From: Nitrospirales bacterium
Lineage (GTDB): Bacteria; Nitrospirota; Nitrospiria; Nitrospirales; UBA8639
Assembly (NCBI GenBank): GCA_029261355.1
Contig: JAJDBM010000071.1
Coordinates: forward strand, 1-64,000
DNA: 64,000 bases
Direction: 5' to 3'
Shown: positions 44,616 to 56,260 of the stretch, piece after piece
Position numbering within the stretch: position 1 is the stretch's first letter
Layout: each line of letters starts with the position of its first letter
Translations under genes and position numbers: made by a program
Notes under the pieces: generated by a model
The model's database searches: none
Told to the model about the DNA's origin: nothing
The model's input: only the letters and a program-made list of their open reading frames with translations

Positions 44616-45278
44616 ATGAATAGGGCCATGTTCAAAATTATTGTCTGTTTTGGTGATAGTTTGACTGTGGGATATCAGTCACCCACTCGAGCTGTGCCCT
44701 CATATCATGTGGCACCTTATGGGGCAGTGCTACAGAAATGGTTTGGAGCAAGGGGGTCGGTCATGATTCGCGGTGTTAATGGGGAGACAACCAGTGAAAT
44801 GGTGAATCGGTTTTCTCGTGATGTCGTTCAGGACGCCCCTCACTCAGTGGTCATTCTTGGTGGGACGAATGACATTGGGCTCCATCTACCCTCCACGGCA
44901 ATTTTCAACAACCTGATACACCTCTACGAACTAGCAAGAGGAGCTTCAATAGAACCGATTGCGGTTACCATCCCTTCATTACGTATGACGGGTGAAGGGG
45001 CTTCCCATGATTTGTTAGAACGTGAGATTGAACAACGTGTCGAGATAAATCAGAATATGAAGGCCTATTGCGGGAAAGCAGGGATATCTTGTCTTGACCT
45101 CTTTTCACATACTGTGGAAGAGGGGAGCGTGCAATTAGCGGAAGTCTATTCAAATGATGGCATTCATTTGTCTACGGATGGATACGAATTGTTGGCAACA
45201 TTGTTGTGGGAAGAAGTTTGGGCTCCAGAATTTGGGGCACCTGAAAAAGACTCCACTAACAAGAGTAGAGATATATAA
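44616..45278 (+). CDS. SGNH/GDSL-family esterase or lipase
   Basis: 220 residues. The SGNH blocks are in order: block I VCFGDSLTVGY with the nucleophile Ser, block II Gly in RGVNGETTSEM, block III GGTNDIG with Asn, and block V SNDGIHLSTDGYELL with the Asp-x-x-His pair. Such enzymes hydrolyse esters of lipids, sugars or thioesters. There is no signal peptide, so it acts in the cytosol. ATG 44628 (MFKIIV) is an alternative start. Confidence 0.88.
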   Translation: MNRAMFKIIVCFGDSLTVGYQSPTRAVPSYHVAPYGAVLQKWFGARGSVMIRGVNGETTSEMVNRFSRDVVQDAPHSVVILGGTNDIGLHLPSTAIFNNLIHLYELARGASIEPIAVTIPSLRMTGEGASHDLLEREIEQRVEINQNMKAYCGKAGISCLDLFSHTVEEGSVQLAEVYSNDGIHLSTDGYELLATLLWEEVWAPEFGAPEKDSTNKSRDI

Positions 45279-45297
45279 CTGTCATTCAACATTGAGC

Positions 45298-45753
45298 TTA
45301 GGCCTTTTTGTCGCCGCTCGATGGACTTGACCCAGAAGAAGGAGTCGAAGGTGTCGAGGACGTTCCTCCGCTGGATGATCCTGAGGATGATGACTCTGAA
45401 CCCGACGAACTTGAGCTGCTTGAGCTACTGTCAGTTGATTTAGCCGGTGTGGCCGAATCGGTGCTGCCCTCTGATTTTCCTTCTGCTTTTGCTTCAGTCT
45501 TACCTTCAGTCGTTTGGGCTTGGGGTTTCCCATCCTCACCAGGACGATTTGGTTCCTTCAACTTATCCGAATAGTCTGTGACATACCAGCCAGACCCCTT
45601 AAACATGATTGCTGGAGCGGAAATAATTTTTTGAACAGGTTCACCTTTAGGACATGAGAACTCAGCGCAGGTGGTAATGGGGGGGTCAGAGAACTTTCGT
45701 TGAATTTCAAATTTTTGATTACAAGCTGTACAGACGTATTCGTATATAGGCAC
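45298..45753 (-). CDS. FmdB-type zinc-ribbon protein with a serine-rich tail
   Basis: 151 residues. The first 60 form an FmdB zinc ribbon (MPIYEYVCTACNQKFEIQRK, with second Cys pair in TTCAEFSC and QKIISAPAIMFKGSGWYVTD). The remaining 90 are low complexity: Glu/Lys/Ala, then long Ser/Gly/Pro runs ending in DKKA. FmdB-like proteins are small and widespread with poorly known function. The long tail is likely disordered. Compare the His-tailed paralogue at 13380. Confidence 0.85.
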   Translation of the reverse strand: MPIYEYVCTACNQKFEIQRKFSDPPITTCAEFSCPKGEPVQKIISAPAIMFKGSGWYVTDYSDKLKEPNRPGEDGKPQAQTTEGKTEAKAEGKSEGSTDSATPAKSTDSSSSSSSSSGSESSSSGSSSGGTSSTPSTPSSGSSPSSGDKKA

Positions 45754-45837
45754 GGGGTTTCCTCCTCGTTAACTAAAAAAATCGCATGTATATGAGGTAA
45801 TACTCAAGTGAGGAAAAGTCAAGACATTTGAGTATTG

Positions 45838-47037
45838 CTACTGTAATTTGTGAATGGCAGCAGCCAGTCTCTCCATTCCTTCTTTGATGACTGACATAGG
45901 TGGGGTATAGGAAAAGCGAATATGTTCCAGGCTTCCAAATGGCTCGCCAGCCACACCGGCCACATTCCCTTCCCTGAGGAGATACTGAGCCAAATCTGAT
46001 GGGGTGCGAATAATCCCCTTGGAATGTTGTCTGCCCATTAAAGATGAAATGTTAGGGAAGGCATAAAAGGCCCCTCGTGGAGTCGGGCAGGTGATTCCTG
46101 GAATCGCATTCAGCCCTTTGACCATGGTGGTTCGTTGAATATCTAGGTCCTGGACCATACTGTCGATAAATGTCTGGCCTTCTCGTATCGCGACCACAGC
46201 AGCTTTTTGAGAAATTGAAGCTGGGTTTGATGTGCTCTGACTTTGAATGTGTCCCATGGCAGCGATGAGATCTTTCGGCCCTCCTGCATACCCAATTCTC
46301 CAGCCAGTCATAGAGTATGACTTTGAGACTCCATTTACGACTAATGTTCGTGAGGCTATTTCAGGACTTAAGGAAGCGATGCTCGTATGTTGATGACCGT
46401 CGTAAACAAGGTGTTCATAGATTTCATCAGAGACCACAAGCAAATCATGTCGAATGGCAAGCTCCGCAACTCGTTCGAGCGTCGCGCGATCGTACAGACT
46501 TCCAGTTGGGTTGCAAGGACTATTTAAGATAATGGCCTTGGTCTTTTTGGTGATTAAGGCTTCTAAGCTTGCTGCATCAATCGCATAAGCAGAGGATTCC
46601 TCGGTCTTGAGAAACACAGGCGTTGCATCGGCAAGTAGAATCTGCTCGGGATAGGAAACCCAATAGGGGCTAGGAACAATCACTTCATCACCAGCCTCAA
46701 GGAAGGCTTGGGTAAAATTATAGAGTGTATGTTTCGCGCCACAGGATACCAGGATTTGGGACTTCTCATAGTCGAGCCCATGCGTTGAGCGAAACGTATC
46801 AATAATGGCTTCCTTTAATTCATCAATGCCTGTGACAGGTGTATATTTAGTGAAATTAGCTTGAATGGCTGCTTGGGCAGCTTGTTTGACGATATCTGGC
46901 GTTTCTTGCGCCGGTTCTCCAGCCGCAAAGTCAAATACAGGAATCCCTTTGGCTTTCATTGCCTTCACGGTTGCGGCCATTTGCAAGGTTGGTGAAGCAA
47001 CGATTCTTGTCGTACGTGTCGCGAGAGTTAGAGCCAT
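45838..47037 (-). CDS. Class I aspartate (prephenate-type) aminotransferase
   Basis: 399 residues of fold-type I PLP enzyme, the Thermus/Bacillus-type aspartate aminotransferase subgroup. Motifs are FAAGEPAQETPDIVKQAA, SPYWVSYPEQI, NSPCNPTGSLYD, DEIYEHLVYDG, PLP lysine in SKSYSMTGWRIGY, and RFSYTPP with the substrate Arg. It transfers amino groups between aspartate or glutamate and oxaloacetate or 2-oxoglutarate, and some members also use prephenate. The start is one base after the coaD stop, so rsmD-coaD-aminotransferase form one operon. Confidence 0.92.
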   Translation of the reverse strand: MALTLATRTTRIVASPTLQMAATVKAMKAKGIPVFDFAAGEPAQETPDIVKQAAQAAIQANFTKYTPVTGIDELKEAIIDTFRSTHGLDYEKSQILVSCGAKHTLYNFTQAFLEAGDEVIVPSPYWVSYPEQILLADATPVFLKTEESSAYAIDAASLEALITKKTKAIILNSPCNPTGSLYDRATLERVAELAIRHDLLVVSDEIYEHLVYDGHQHTSIASLSPEIASRTLVVNGVSKSYSMTGWRIGYAGGPKDLIAAMGHIQSQSTSNPASISQKAAVVAIREGQTFIDSMVQDLDIQRTTMVKGLNAIPGITCPTPRGAFYAFPNISSLMGRQHSKGIIRTPSDLAQYLLREGNVAGVAGEPFGSLEHIRFSYTPPMSVIKEGMERLAAAIHKLQ

Positions 47038-47038
47038 A

Positions 47039-47521
47039 TCATGCCTGACGATAATGAGCTTTCAATCGTATGGCGACATCAGGATGTAAAAAATCCTGAA
47101 GCGGCCCCCCGAGAGAAGCCACTTCCTTCACCATACTTGATGTTAAATATGAATATTCTTCACTGGCCATTAAAAAGACAGTTTCCACACCTTCGTCAAG
47201 TTTTCGGTTTAAGAGAGCCATCTGAAATTCGTGTTCGAAATCTGACACCGCACGCATGCCACGAATGATGGCATGGGCTCCACGACTTCGCACATAGGTG
47301 ACCAGCAATCCGTCAAATGGTTCGACCTCAACATGGGGCAAGTGTTTGGTGGCCAGTTTGGCTAGTTCGATCCGTTGCGGAAGGTCAAAGAGTGGACTCT
47401 TTTGAGGATTGAGCGCGACGGCCACAATCACACGGTCAACCATCCGAAGGCTTCGGGCGATGACATTAGCGTGACCTAAGGTGATGGGATCAAACGTTCC
47501 TGGGTAAATGCCGATTCGCAT
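47039..47521 (-). CDS. coaD: Phosphopantetheine adenylyltransferase
   Basis: About 160 residues, normal length. The nucleotidyltransferase motif is GIYPGTFDPITLGH (the T-x-G-H form). RGMRAVSDFEHEFQMALLNR and the C-terminal YLTSSMVKEVASLGG are both typical of CoaD. It makes dephospho-CoA from phosphopantetheine and ATP. ATG 47521 lies inside the 3' end of rsmD and the frames overlap by about 30 bases, so translation is coupled. Confidence 0.95.
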   Translation of the reverse strand: MRIGIYPGTFDPITLGHANVIARSLRMVDRVIVAVALNPQKSPLFDLPQRIELAKLATKHLPHVEVEPFDGLLVTYVRSRGAHAIIRGMRAVSDFEHEFQMALLNRKLDEGVETVFLMASEEYSYLTSSMVKEVASLGGPLQDFLHPDVAIRLKAHYRQA

Positions 47522-48083
47522 GAGAATCAAGGGGTTGTTGGAAAAATGTCAGAATGGTATCGCCGTATCGAGCTTGCCGTACTTGCTGAAGACATCCCAC
47601 CTCTGCGGGCAGGGTTGTCTTCCAAAAATGCTCAACAATCATCATGCCGTCTTGGGTCATGATCTGCTTCGTGCCTACTGCTTTTAAGAGCTGTTCAATG
47701 CGACGATGCTCATAAGGTGGATCAACGAAAATGATGTCAAATGGTGCATGGTGTAGGAATTGTACCTCACGCGCAACCTTCCAGGCATCAGACTCGAGAA
47801 CCGTTGTCCCAAGGGGATTCCCACATCGTTTCAAATTTTCTCTGAGAACCAGTAACGAGTCTTGGTGGTGATCGACAAACACCACCTCAGCTGCTCCTCG
47901 ACTGATGGCTTCCAAGCCGACGGTTCCCGTCCCACAACATAAGTCTAGGACCTTTGAATCAGGGACACGGGCTGTCAGTATGGAGAAGAGGGCTTCACGA
48001 ACGCGATCAGATGTCGGGCGTAGCCGATTTCCTGTTGGGGCTTTGAGCCGACGTCCCTTTTGTGTTCCTGCAATCACTCTCAT
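47490..48083 (-). CDS. rsmD: 16S rRNA (guanine-966 N2) methyltransferase
   Basis: 197 residues, starting MRVIAGTQKGRRLKAPTGN, characteristic of RsmD. The SAM-binding motif is VLDLCCGTGTVGLEAISRGA, and the catalytic motif is FVDPPYEHRR. It methylates G966 of 16S rRNA. It is the first gene of an operon with coaD and an aminotransferase, a common pairing. Confidence 0.95.
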   Translation of the reverse strand: MRVIAGTQKGRRLKAPTGNRLRPTSDRVREALFSILTARVPDSKVLDLCCGTGTVGLEAISRGAAEVVFVDHHQDSLLVLRENLKRCGNPLGTTVLESDAWKVAREVQFLHHAPFDIIFVDPPYEHRRIEQLLKAVGTKQIMTQDGMMIVEHFWKTTLPAEVGCLQQVRQARYGDTILTFFQQPLDSHANRHLPRNV

Positions 48084-48232
48084 TACTTACCGGTTCGTAA
48101 CCTAGCACACCGTTTTCTTTCTTCACAACTCACCCATTTCCTTCACTCTTTGACGTGTTTCTTTTGACCTGCGTATAGTGAATGAAGGTTAGGGAGCGGA
48201 CGTGGTTGATTCATGCCATAAAGGTGGGAAAG

Positions 48233-48919
48233 ATGAAAATGGGCATTCAATATTGGCCAAAATCAGAGCGTCCGCGAGAACGCTTGCTGGAGTCTGGGCC
48301 TATGGCCTTATCGGATGCCCAGTTACTCGCGATACTTTTAAGAGTTGGGCGACAGGATTCTTCGGCAGTTCAGGTTGCGTTAGAACTATTGCAAGAGCTC
48401 GATGGGCTCCAGGGTCTTTCGAATAGAAGTCTGGAGGAACTATGTGTGATTCCAGGAATTGGTCCCGCAAAGGCTGCTCAAATTATGGCGGCGGTGGAGT
48501 TAGGGAAGCGAACCCTGGCGGCCCCATTAACGACGGGAGTGAAAGTTGGAGGTAGTCAGGATTTATTCAGACATTATTATCCGCTCATGCGAGATCTTCG
48601 ACATGAGATTTTTAAAGTAGTTCTCTTAGATGCCAAGCATCGGGTCATGCGAGATTTGACAATTTCAGAGGGTAGCTTAACGGTGAATATTGTTCATCCC
48701 CGGGAGGTATTTAATTTGGCCGTTCGGGAGTCCGCTGCAGCCGTGATTGTTCTTCATAATCATCCAAGTGGAAACCCGGAGCCAAGCCCTGAAGATCGAG
48801 TATTGACGGAACGATTGGTGGCAGCCGGGGACATTTTGGGTATTCGTGTGTTAGACCATGTGGTCATTGGTGACGGAACCTATGTGAGTTTTGCTGATCA
48901 AGGTCTTCTTTCTTCTTAA
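48233..48919 (+). CDS. radC: RadC/JAB-domain protein
   Basis: About 228 residues. An N-terminal helix-hairpin-helix region (LCVIPGIGPAKAAQIMAAVE) precedes the RadC JAMM domain with HNHPSGNPEPSPED, the metal-binding His-x-His...Asp set. Despite the name, a repair role for RadC is unproven. Start uncertain: ATG 48233 after GGTGGGAAAG is used; 48182 and 48239 are in frame. Confidence 0.9.
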   Translation: MKMGIQYWPKSERPRERLLESGPMALSDAQLLAILLRVGRQDSSAVQVALELLQELDGLQGLSNRSLEELCVIPGIGPAKAAQIMAAVELGKRTLAAPLTTGVKVGGSQDLFRHYYPLMRDLRHEIFKVVLLDAKHRVMRDLTISEGSLTVNIVHPREVFNLAVRESAAAVIVLHNHPSGNPEPSPEDRVLTERLVAAGDILGIRVLDHVVIGDGTYVSFADQGLLSS

Positions 48920-49048
48920 CCCTCCGACGTTCATTCCATTTCTCAGGCTCATAGACCAGTCCTCATTGCATGTTGCATAGTGGATTTTCCTCGAAAATCA
49001 TGCTAGAAATACTTGTGAATAAAGGAGTTTTTCAGGAGTTATGGTGTC

Positions 49049-49345
49049 ATGAATATTGACAAAGAAGAAGTTGAACATATTGCGATGTTAGCGCGCTTGA
49101 CGATTCCAGAAGGTGAAAAGGAGCAATTCAGTGAGCATCTGAGCCAGATTCTTACCTTTGTCGATCAATTACGAGAAGTCGACACAGAGGGGGTCCCACA
49201 GACATCTACTATCGTCACTGAAACCAATGTTTTGAGAGAGGATATTCCACGAGATAGCTTCACCGTGGAGCAAGCCACGGCGAATGCCCCACAAAGTCTC
49301 GATGGATTTTTTTTAGTACCAAAAATTATTGCAGATCGAGATTAA
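49049..49345 (+). CDS. gatC: Asp/Glu-tRNA amidotransferase subunit C
   Basis: 98 residues, a standard GatC: MNIDKEEVEHIAMLARLTIP at the start and the conserved REDIPRDS motif near residue 70. GatC stabilises the GatA-GatB complex that converts Glu-tRNAGln and Asp-tRNAAsn to Gln- and Asn-tRNA. It is the first gene of a cluster in which panD is inserted before gatA. Confidence 0.95.
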   Translation: MNIDKEEVEHIAMLARLTIPEGEKEQFSEHLSQILTFVDQLREVDTEGVPQTSTIVTETNVLREDIPRDSFTVEQATANAPQSLDGFFLVPKIIADRD

Positions 49346-49387
49346 CCTTACTCTTGCATTTAAATTGATTAAAAAAGGGTTCTAAGG

Positions 49388-49750
49388 ATGTATAGGCAAT
49401 TGTTACGATCAAAGATTCATCGAGTGACGGTGACTGACTCCAATCTTGAGTACGAGGGAAGTTTAACTATTGATGCCGATCTCATGGACAGTGCTGGCAT
49501 TTTGCCGTATGAACTCGTGATGGTCTCCAACCTTAATAATGGTGAGCGTTTCTCAACCTACGCGTTAGCCGGACCGCGAGGGAAAGGTGATATCGTCCTG
49601 AATGGTCCTACTGCTCGAAAAGGGGTCTTGGGCGATAAGGTGATCATTTTTTGTTATGAGTATTTCAATGAGGATGAAGCTCAGGGCCATACACCAAAGG
49701 TCATACAAGTTGATGCCCATAACCGCCTGTTGTCTACCACATCCCTCTAG
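49388..49750 (+). CDS. panD: Aspartate 1-decarboxylase
   Basis: 120 residues, usual length. The self-cleavage site is Gly-Ser in LEYEGSLTID, where the Ser becomes the pyruvoyl cofactor. NGERFSTYAL and NGPTARKGVLGDKVIIFCYE are conserved PanD signatures. It makes beta-alanine for pantothenate and CoA. It lies between gatC and gatA on the same strand, away from panBC. Confidence 0.95.
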   Translation: MYRQLLRSKIHRVTVTDSNLEYEGSLTIDADLMDSAGILPYELVMVSNLNNGERFSTYALAGPRGKGDIVLNGPTARKGVLGDKVIIFCYEYFNEDEAQGHTPKVIQVDAHNRLLSTTSL

Positions 49751-49816
49751 AATCTGCCAGAATCACTACTCATGTGTTTGCAGTGAAAGTCAGGAGATTT
49801 TTTTTCAAGAGGCACA

Positions 49817-51301
49817 TTGAATTCTATGGCACCTGCGCTTTTCAAATTGAGTCTCAAGGAATTGCAAGATCTCTTTACGCAAGGGGATATTGGAGCGTTT
49901 GATATTGCTCGCTCCTATCTTCTGAGAATTGGACAGGTTGAATCAAAGGTCAACGCCTATATTAGTTTAGCCAATAAAGAAACGGTATTAGCCGAGGCGA
50001 ATGCCATTGATACGGATTTGAGGCAATGGCGAAAGACGTTTCCCTTAATGGCCATGCCCTTGGCTGTGAAAGATAATATTTGCACACAGGACTTACGAAC
50101 AACTTGTGGGTCCACGATGCTTGAACACTTTGTTCCCCCTTATGATGCGACTATTGTTTCACGATTCAAGGAACAGCGATATTTACTGATGGGGAAAACA
50201 AATTTAGACGAATTTGGCATGGGATCGTCAACGGAGCATTCTGTGTTTGCGCCAACAAGAAATCCTTGGAACCTTGACTGTATCCCAGGTGGTTCAAGCG
50301 GAGGATCAGCTGCCGCCGTAGCCGCTGACGAATGTGTGGCTGCTCTCGGGACGGATACCGGTGGCTCAATTCGACAACCTGCAGCTTGCTGTGGAGTGAT
50401 TGGACTTAAGCCTACCTATGGACGAGTCTCACGCTATGGGTTAGTCGCCTTTGCCTCCTCGCTTGATCAGATCGGGCCTATCACCAAGACGGTGACGGAT
50501 GCGGCGATGTTGCTGAACGTGTTATCGCCACATGACCCAAGAGATTCGACGTCTACCAAGCAGGCCCCTCCTGACTACACGAAAGCCGTGAAAAAAAAGG
50601 ACGTCAAAAAACTCAAATTTGGTGTGCCCAAAGAATTCTTTTCTGATGGACTCGATCCCGAAGTTGAGCGGCATGTTCGGGCAGCCATTCAAGAATTGAA
50701 GAATCTCGGAGGTGATATTCGCGAGGTGTCGCTGCCTTCCACAGATTGGGCTATTGCAGCCTATTATATCATTGCCACGGCGGAAGCGAGTTCAAATCTT
50801 GCGAGGTATGACGGTGTCAAATTTGGGCATCGAGCCAAAGCGCGTAAAGATCTGCTTGATATGTATCAAGAGACTAGAGCTGAAGGTTTTGGGTCTGAAG
50901 TCAAGCGGAGAATTATGCTTGGGACCTATGCCTTAAGTTCCGGGTATTATGATGCCTATTATGGAAAGGCTCAATCTGTCAGGACGCTCATTGCTCGCGA
51001 CTTTCAATCGGTATTTGAAGAAGTTGATTGCTTGGTCACGCCAGTCATGCCAACTGCCGCTTTTCCACTCGGCGAGAAACTGCAAGATCCACTACAGATG
51101 TATTTGTCTGATATGTATACAATATCTGCAAGCTTAGCTGGAATCCCGGCCATGTCCCTACCTTGTGGATTTACTCAGACTGGCTTGCCAATTGGCTTGC
51201 AGTTAATGGGACGCCCGTTTGAAGAATCAACTATTCTTCGTGCGGCTTACGCCTATGAGCAATCAACTCAATGGCGAAAAAAACGTCCTCCCATTCGTTA
51301 A
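49817..51301 (+). CDS. gatA: Asp/Glu-tRNA amidotransferase subunit A
   Basis: 494 residues, an amidase-signature enzyme. The catalytic Lys is in MPLAVKDNI, the cis-Ser in GGSSGGSAAAVA and the nucleophile Ser in DTGGSIRQPA. It releases ammonia from glutamine for GatB. TTG 49817 has AGAGG at good spacing; ATG 49826 is the alternative. It is followed by two small membrane-associated genes and gatB. Confidence 0.95.
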   Translation: MNSMAPALFKLSLKELQDLFTQGDIGAFDIARSYLLRIGQVESKVNAYISLANKETVLAEANAIDTDLRQWRKTFPLMAMPLAVKDNICTQDLRTTCGSTMLEHFVPPYDATIVSRFKEQRYLLMGKTNLDEFGMGSSTEHSVFAPTRNPWNLDCIPGGSSGGSAAAVAADECVAALGTDTGGSIRQPAACCGVIGLKPTYGRVSRYGLVAFASSLDQIGPITKTVTDAAMLLNVLSPHDPRDSTSTKQAPPDYTKAVKKKDVKKLKFGVPKEFFSDGLDPEVERHVRAAIQELKNLGGDIREVSLPSTDWAIAAYYIIATAEASSNLARYDGVKFGHRAKARKDLLDMYQETRAEGFGSEVKRRIMLGTYALSSGYYDAYYGKAQSVRTLIARDFQSVFEEVDCLVTPVMPTAAFPLGEKLQDPLQMYLSDMYTISASLAGIPAMSLPCGFTQTGLPIGLQLMGRPFEESTILRAAYAYEQSTQWRKKRPPIR

Positions 51302-51325
51302 GTAGGCAGAAAGGAAAGGTTTTCT

Positions 51326-51700
51326 ATGATTGATTTGGCCGTTGTCGCCATCGCCATTGCTATCGTGGTTCTCGTGGCATACCTTATTCCTACCATTCTA
51401 CAAATTAAACGCACGGTCGCACAGTCTGAGCGTGTGTTGCTACGAGTGAATAATGAATTACCTGGCTTGCTCAAAGATATTCGGGGAACAAGCGAAAATG
51501 TTCGAACTCTTACCGATCAAGCTAAGATGGGTGTTGATAAGGCATCGGTCCTGTTCACGGCTATGGGGGACATGGGACAGACCGTCCAGCAAGTTCATGG
51601 CACTGTGAAGGGAAAAGGCGGCTCATTCTTTTTGGGATTAACGAGTGTGTTGGCAGGTATTAAAGCAGCATCAAGTAAGATGAGAAATCGTGGCTCTTAA
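51326..51700 (+). CDS. DUF948-type small membrane protein
   Basis: 124 residues. One N-terminal membrane helix (VVAIAIAIVVLVAYLIPTIL) is followed by a helical domain with ERVLLRVNNELPGLLKDIRG and spaced Thr and Val, as in DUF948 proteins. These are often found beside YtxH-domain genes, as here. Function is unknown, perhaps in envelope stress. It is 25 bases after gatA. Confidence 0.8.
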   Translation: MIDLAVVAIAIAIVVLVAYLIPTILQIKRTVAQSERVLLRVNNELPGLLKDIRGTSENVRTLTDQAKMGVDKASVLFTAMGDMGQTVQQVHGTVKGKGGSFFLGLTSVLAGIKAASSKMRNRGS

Positions 51701-51717
51701 AGAAGGAGGAACTGATT

Positions 51718-52047
51718 ATGGGAAGTAATCAATCATCAGCATCTGCGGGATCCGTGGCTTTAGCATTTTTAAGTGGGGCCCTTGTTGGTGCGGTTGGGGC
51801 ATTTTTACTCGCTCCTCAGAGAGGACAAGATTCACGCGAACGTATTGTTGGATATGCGAGACGAACCGGTTCGGATATTCGTGATTTACAAGACAAAGCC
51901 ACTGATGCCTTGGATGATGTGGTTATTAAAAGTCGAGACTTTGTCGATGAAGCGTCCTCAGCCGTCAAAGAGGCCATTGAGGCGGGTCGTGATGCGATGC
52001 GTCGCGAACGTGACCCGAATAGCCACGACTATACCCCTAAGATATAA
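51718..52047 (+). CDS. YtxH-domain small protein
   Basis: 109 residues. A Gly/Ala-rich N-terminal helix (VALAFLSGALVGAVGAFLLA) is followed by APQRGQDSRERI, the YtxH signature, and an amphipathic helical tail. YtxH proteins are general-stress associated in Bacillus. AAGGAGGAA precedes the start. It forms a pair with the DUF948 gene. Confidence 0.85.
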   Translation: MGSNQSSASAGSVALAFLSGALVGAVGAFLLAPQRGQDSRERIVGYARRTGSDIRDLQDKATDALDDVVIKSRDFVDEASSAVKEAIEAGRDAMRRERDPNSHDYTPKI

Positions 52048-52061
52048 TTTTCCAACCGAAT

Positions 52062-54798
<2,737 letters not shown>

Positions 54799-54804
54799 TA
54801 GTGA

Positions 54805-55167
54805 ATGAGAATGAGTCGCAACCGGAAACGTAAAGAAAAGACCCCAGGTTTCCTGGGGGAGATCATGAATAAGTTTCCGGTGGTTGCGGGCATGATCTTA
54901 AGTGGGCTTTTTCTCGGGTATATATTTTTTACAGAAAATGGATTGCCATTATATTTGCAAACACTTGCTCATGCGAAGCAGTTAGAATATCGTCTACTGG
55001 AAATGAAGAATGATACGAGGTTATTAGAGAAGGAAATATCCAGAGTTCAGTCTGATCCCCTGAAGCTTGAAGAATTAGCAAGGAATCGATTAGGGATGGT
55101 ACGAAAAGGAGAAACGGTTTATCAATTCCTTGAACCTCGCCTTGAGGATTCCCCAGCAACACCTTAG
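54805..55167 (+). CDS. FtsB/DivIC-like septum formation initiator
   Basis: 120 residues. One membrane helix (residues 32-48, VVAGMILSGLFLGYIFFTEN) is followed by a periplasmic coiled coil (EYRLLEMKNDTRLLEKEISR) and LARNRLGMVRKGETVYQF, the hallmark of FtsB/DivIC. It acts in cell division with FtsL and FtsQ. It follows eno, as ftsB often does. The basic cytoplasmic N-terminus is longer than in E. coli. Confidence 0.9.
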   Translation: MRMSRNRKRKEKTPGFLGEIMNKFPVVAGMILSGLFLGYIFFTENGLPLYLQTLAHAKQLEYRLLEMKNDTRLLEKEISRVQSDPLKLEELARNRLGMVRKGETVYQFLEPRLEDSPATP

Positions 55168-55269
55168 TCCCTCTTCTTGTTTCCCTCCGGATTTACCGAA
55201 ATTACTTTTCCTATTTGTTCACGAATCACGCGAAATATTTACTTTCATAGTTGGATCTAATTATTGGTT

Positions 55270-56160
55270 ATGAAATTTGGCAACTTAGTTATTGTTGGAA
55301 GACCGAATGTGGGGAAGTCTACGTTACTTAACGCGCTTGTGAAGCAAAAAGTGGCGATCATGTCAGATAAACCCCAGACCACGCGAACGCGAGTGTTGGG
55401 TGTTGGCCATTTCCCCACAGCGCAACTTGCAATTCTTGATACGCCGGGACTGCACAAACCCAAGCATCAACTCAATCGTAAAATGGTGAGAACGGCATTA
55501 GACTCTCTCCCGGATGCTGATATTGTTTACGTGGTTATGGACGCCAATACACCTCCAGGCGCAGGCGACCGTTTTGTCATGGAACAAGTCGTGACAGCTG
55601 CACAGTCGCGCACTTATGCAGGCATTTTCCTTTTACTCAATAAAGTTGATGAAGTCGGGAAGGCACGTTTGCTCCCACTGATTGATCAGTATCGACAGGT
55701 GTATGACTGGACAGAGATTGTTCCAATTTCAGCTAAAAGCGGAGTGAATATTGACCGCCTTGTTGATCTCACGATTGCCTGTTTATCAGAAGAAGTGCAG
55801 CCCTGTTATGACGAAGACTTTCTGACTGATCAGTCAATGCGGCAAATGGCGGCAGAAATGGTTCGCGAAAAAGTTTTACATCATACCCATGCGGAGCTTC
55901 CATATTCCGTTGCTGTTTTACTTGAAGAGTTTATTGAAGAACCGTCTCGAGCCCACATTCGAGCGACAATTTTTGTTGAAAAAGCATCTCAAAAACCCAT
56001 TATCATTGGAAAAAAAGGGCAACGTTTGAAAACAATTGGAACGGAAGCCAGGCTAGATATGGAGAAAACATTTGGGATGAAAGTATTTTTAGAGCTGTGG
56101 GTTAAAGTACGTGAAGATTGGAGAGATAACGAAAGTCTCCTTGTTGATCTTGGCTACTAA
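55270..56160 (+). CDS. era: GTPase Era
   Basis: About 296 residues. G motifs are GRPNVGKSTLLNAL, TTRTR (switch I), DTPGLH, NKVDE and ISAKSG. The C-terminal KH domain has the IIIGKKGQRLKTIGTEAR loop. Era helps 30S maturation by binding the 3' end of 16S rRNA. ATG 55270 (MKFGN) is preferred; the first in-frame start is two codons upstream. Confidence 0.96.
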   Translation: MKFGNLVIVGRPNVGKSTLLNALVKQKVAIMSDKPQTTRTRVLGVGHFPTAQLAILDTPGLHKPKHQLNRKMVRTALDSLPDADIVYVVMDANTPPGAGDRFVMEQVVTAAQSRTYAGIFLLLNKVDEVGKARLLPLIDQYRQVYDWTEIVPISAKSGVNIDRLVDLTIACLSEEVQPCYDEDFLTDQSMRQMAAEMVREKVLHHTHAELPYSVAVLLEEFIEEPSRAHIRATIFVEKASQKPIIIGKKGQRLKTIGTEARLDMEKTFGMKVFLELWVKVREDWRDNESLLVDLGY

Positions 56161-56260
56161 TGCAGAAGACCAAAGGAACAAGGTATAGTGTCTCAGAACG
56201 GCAAGTAGGGGTGTTTTGTTTTTCAAGGATGGTGTTGTCGTGTAGTATCCATGATTGCAT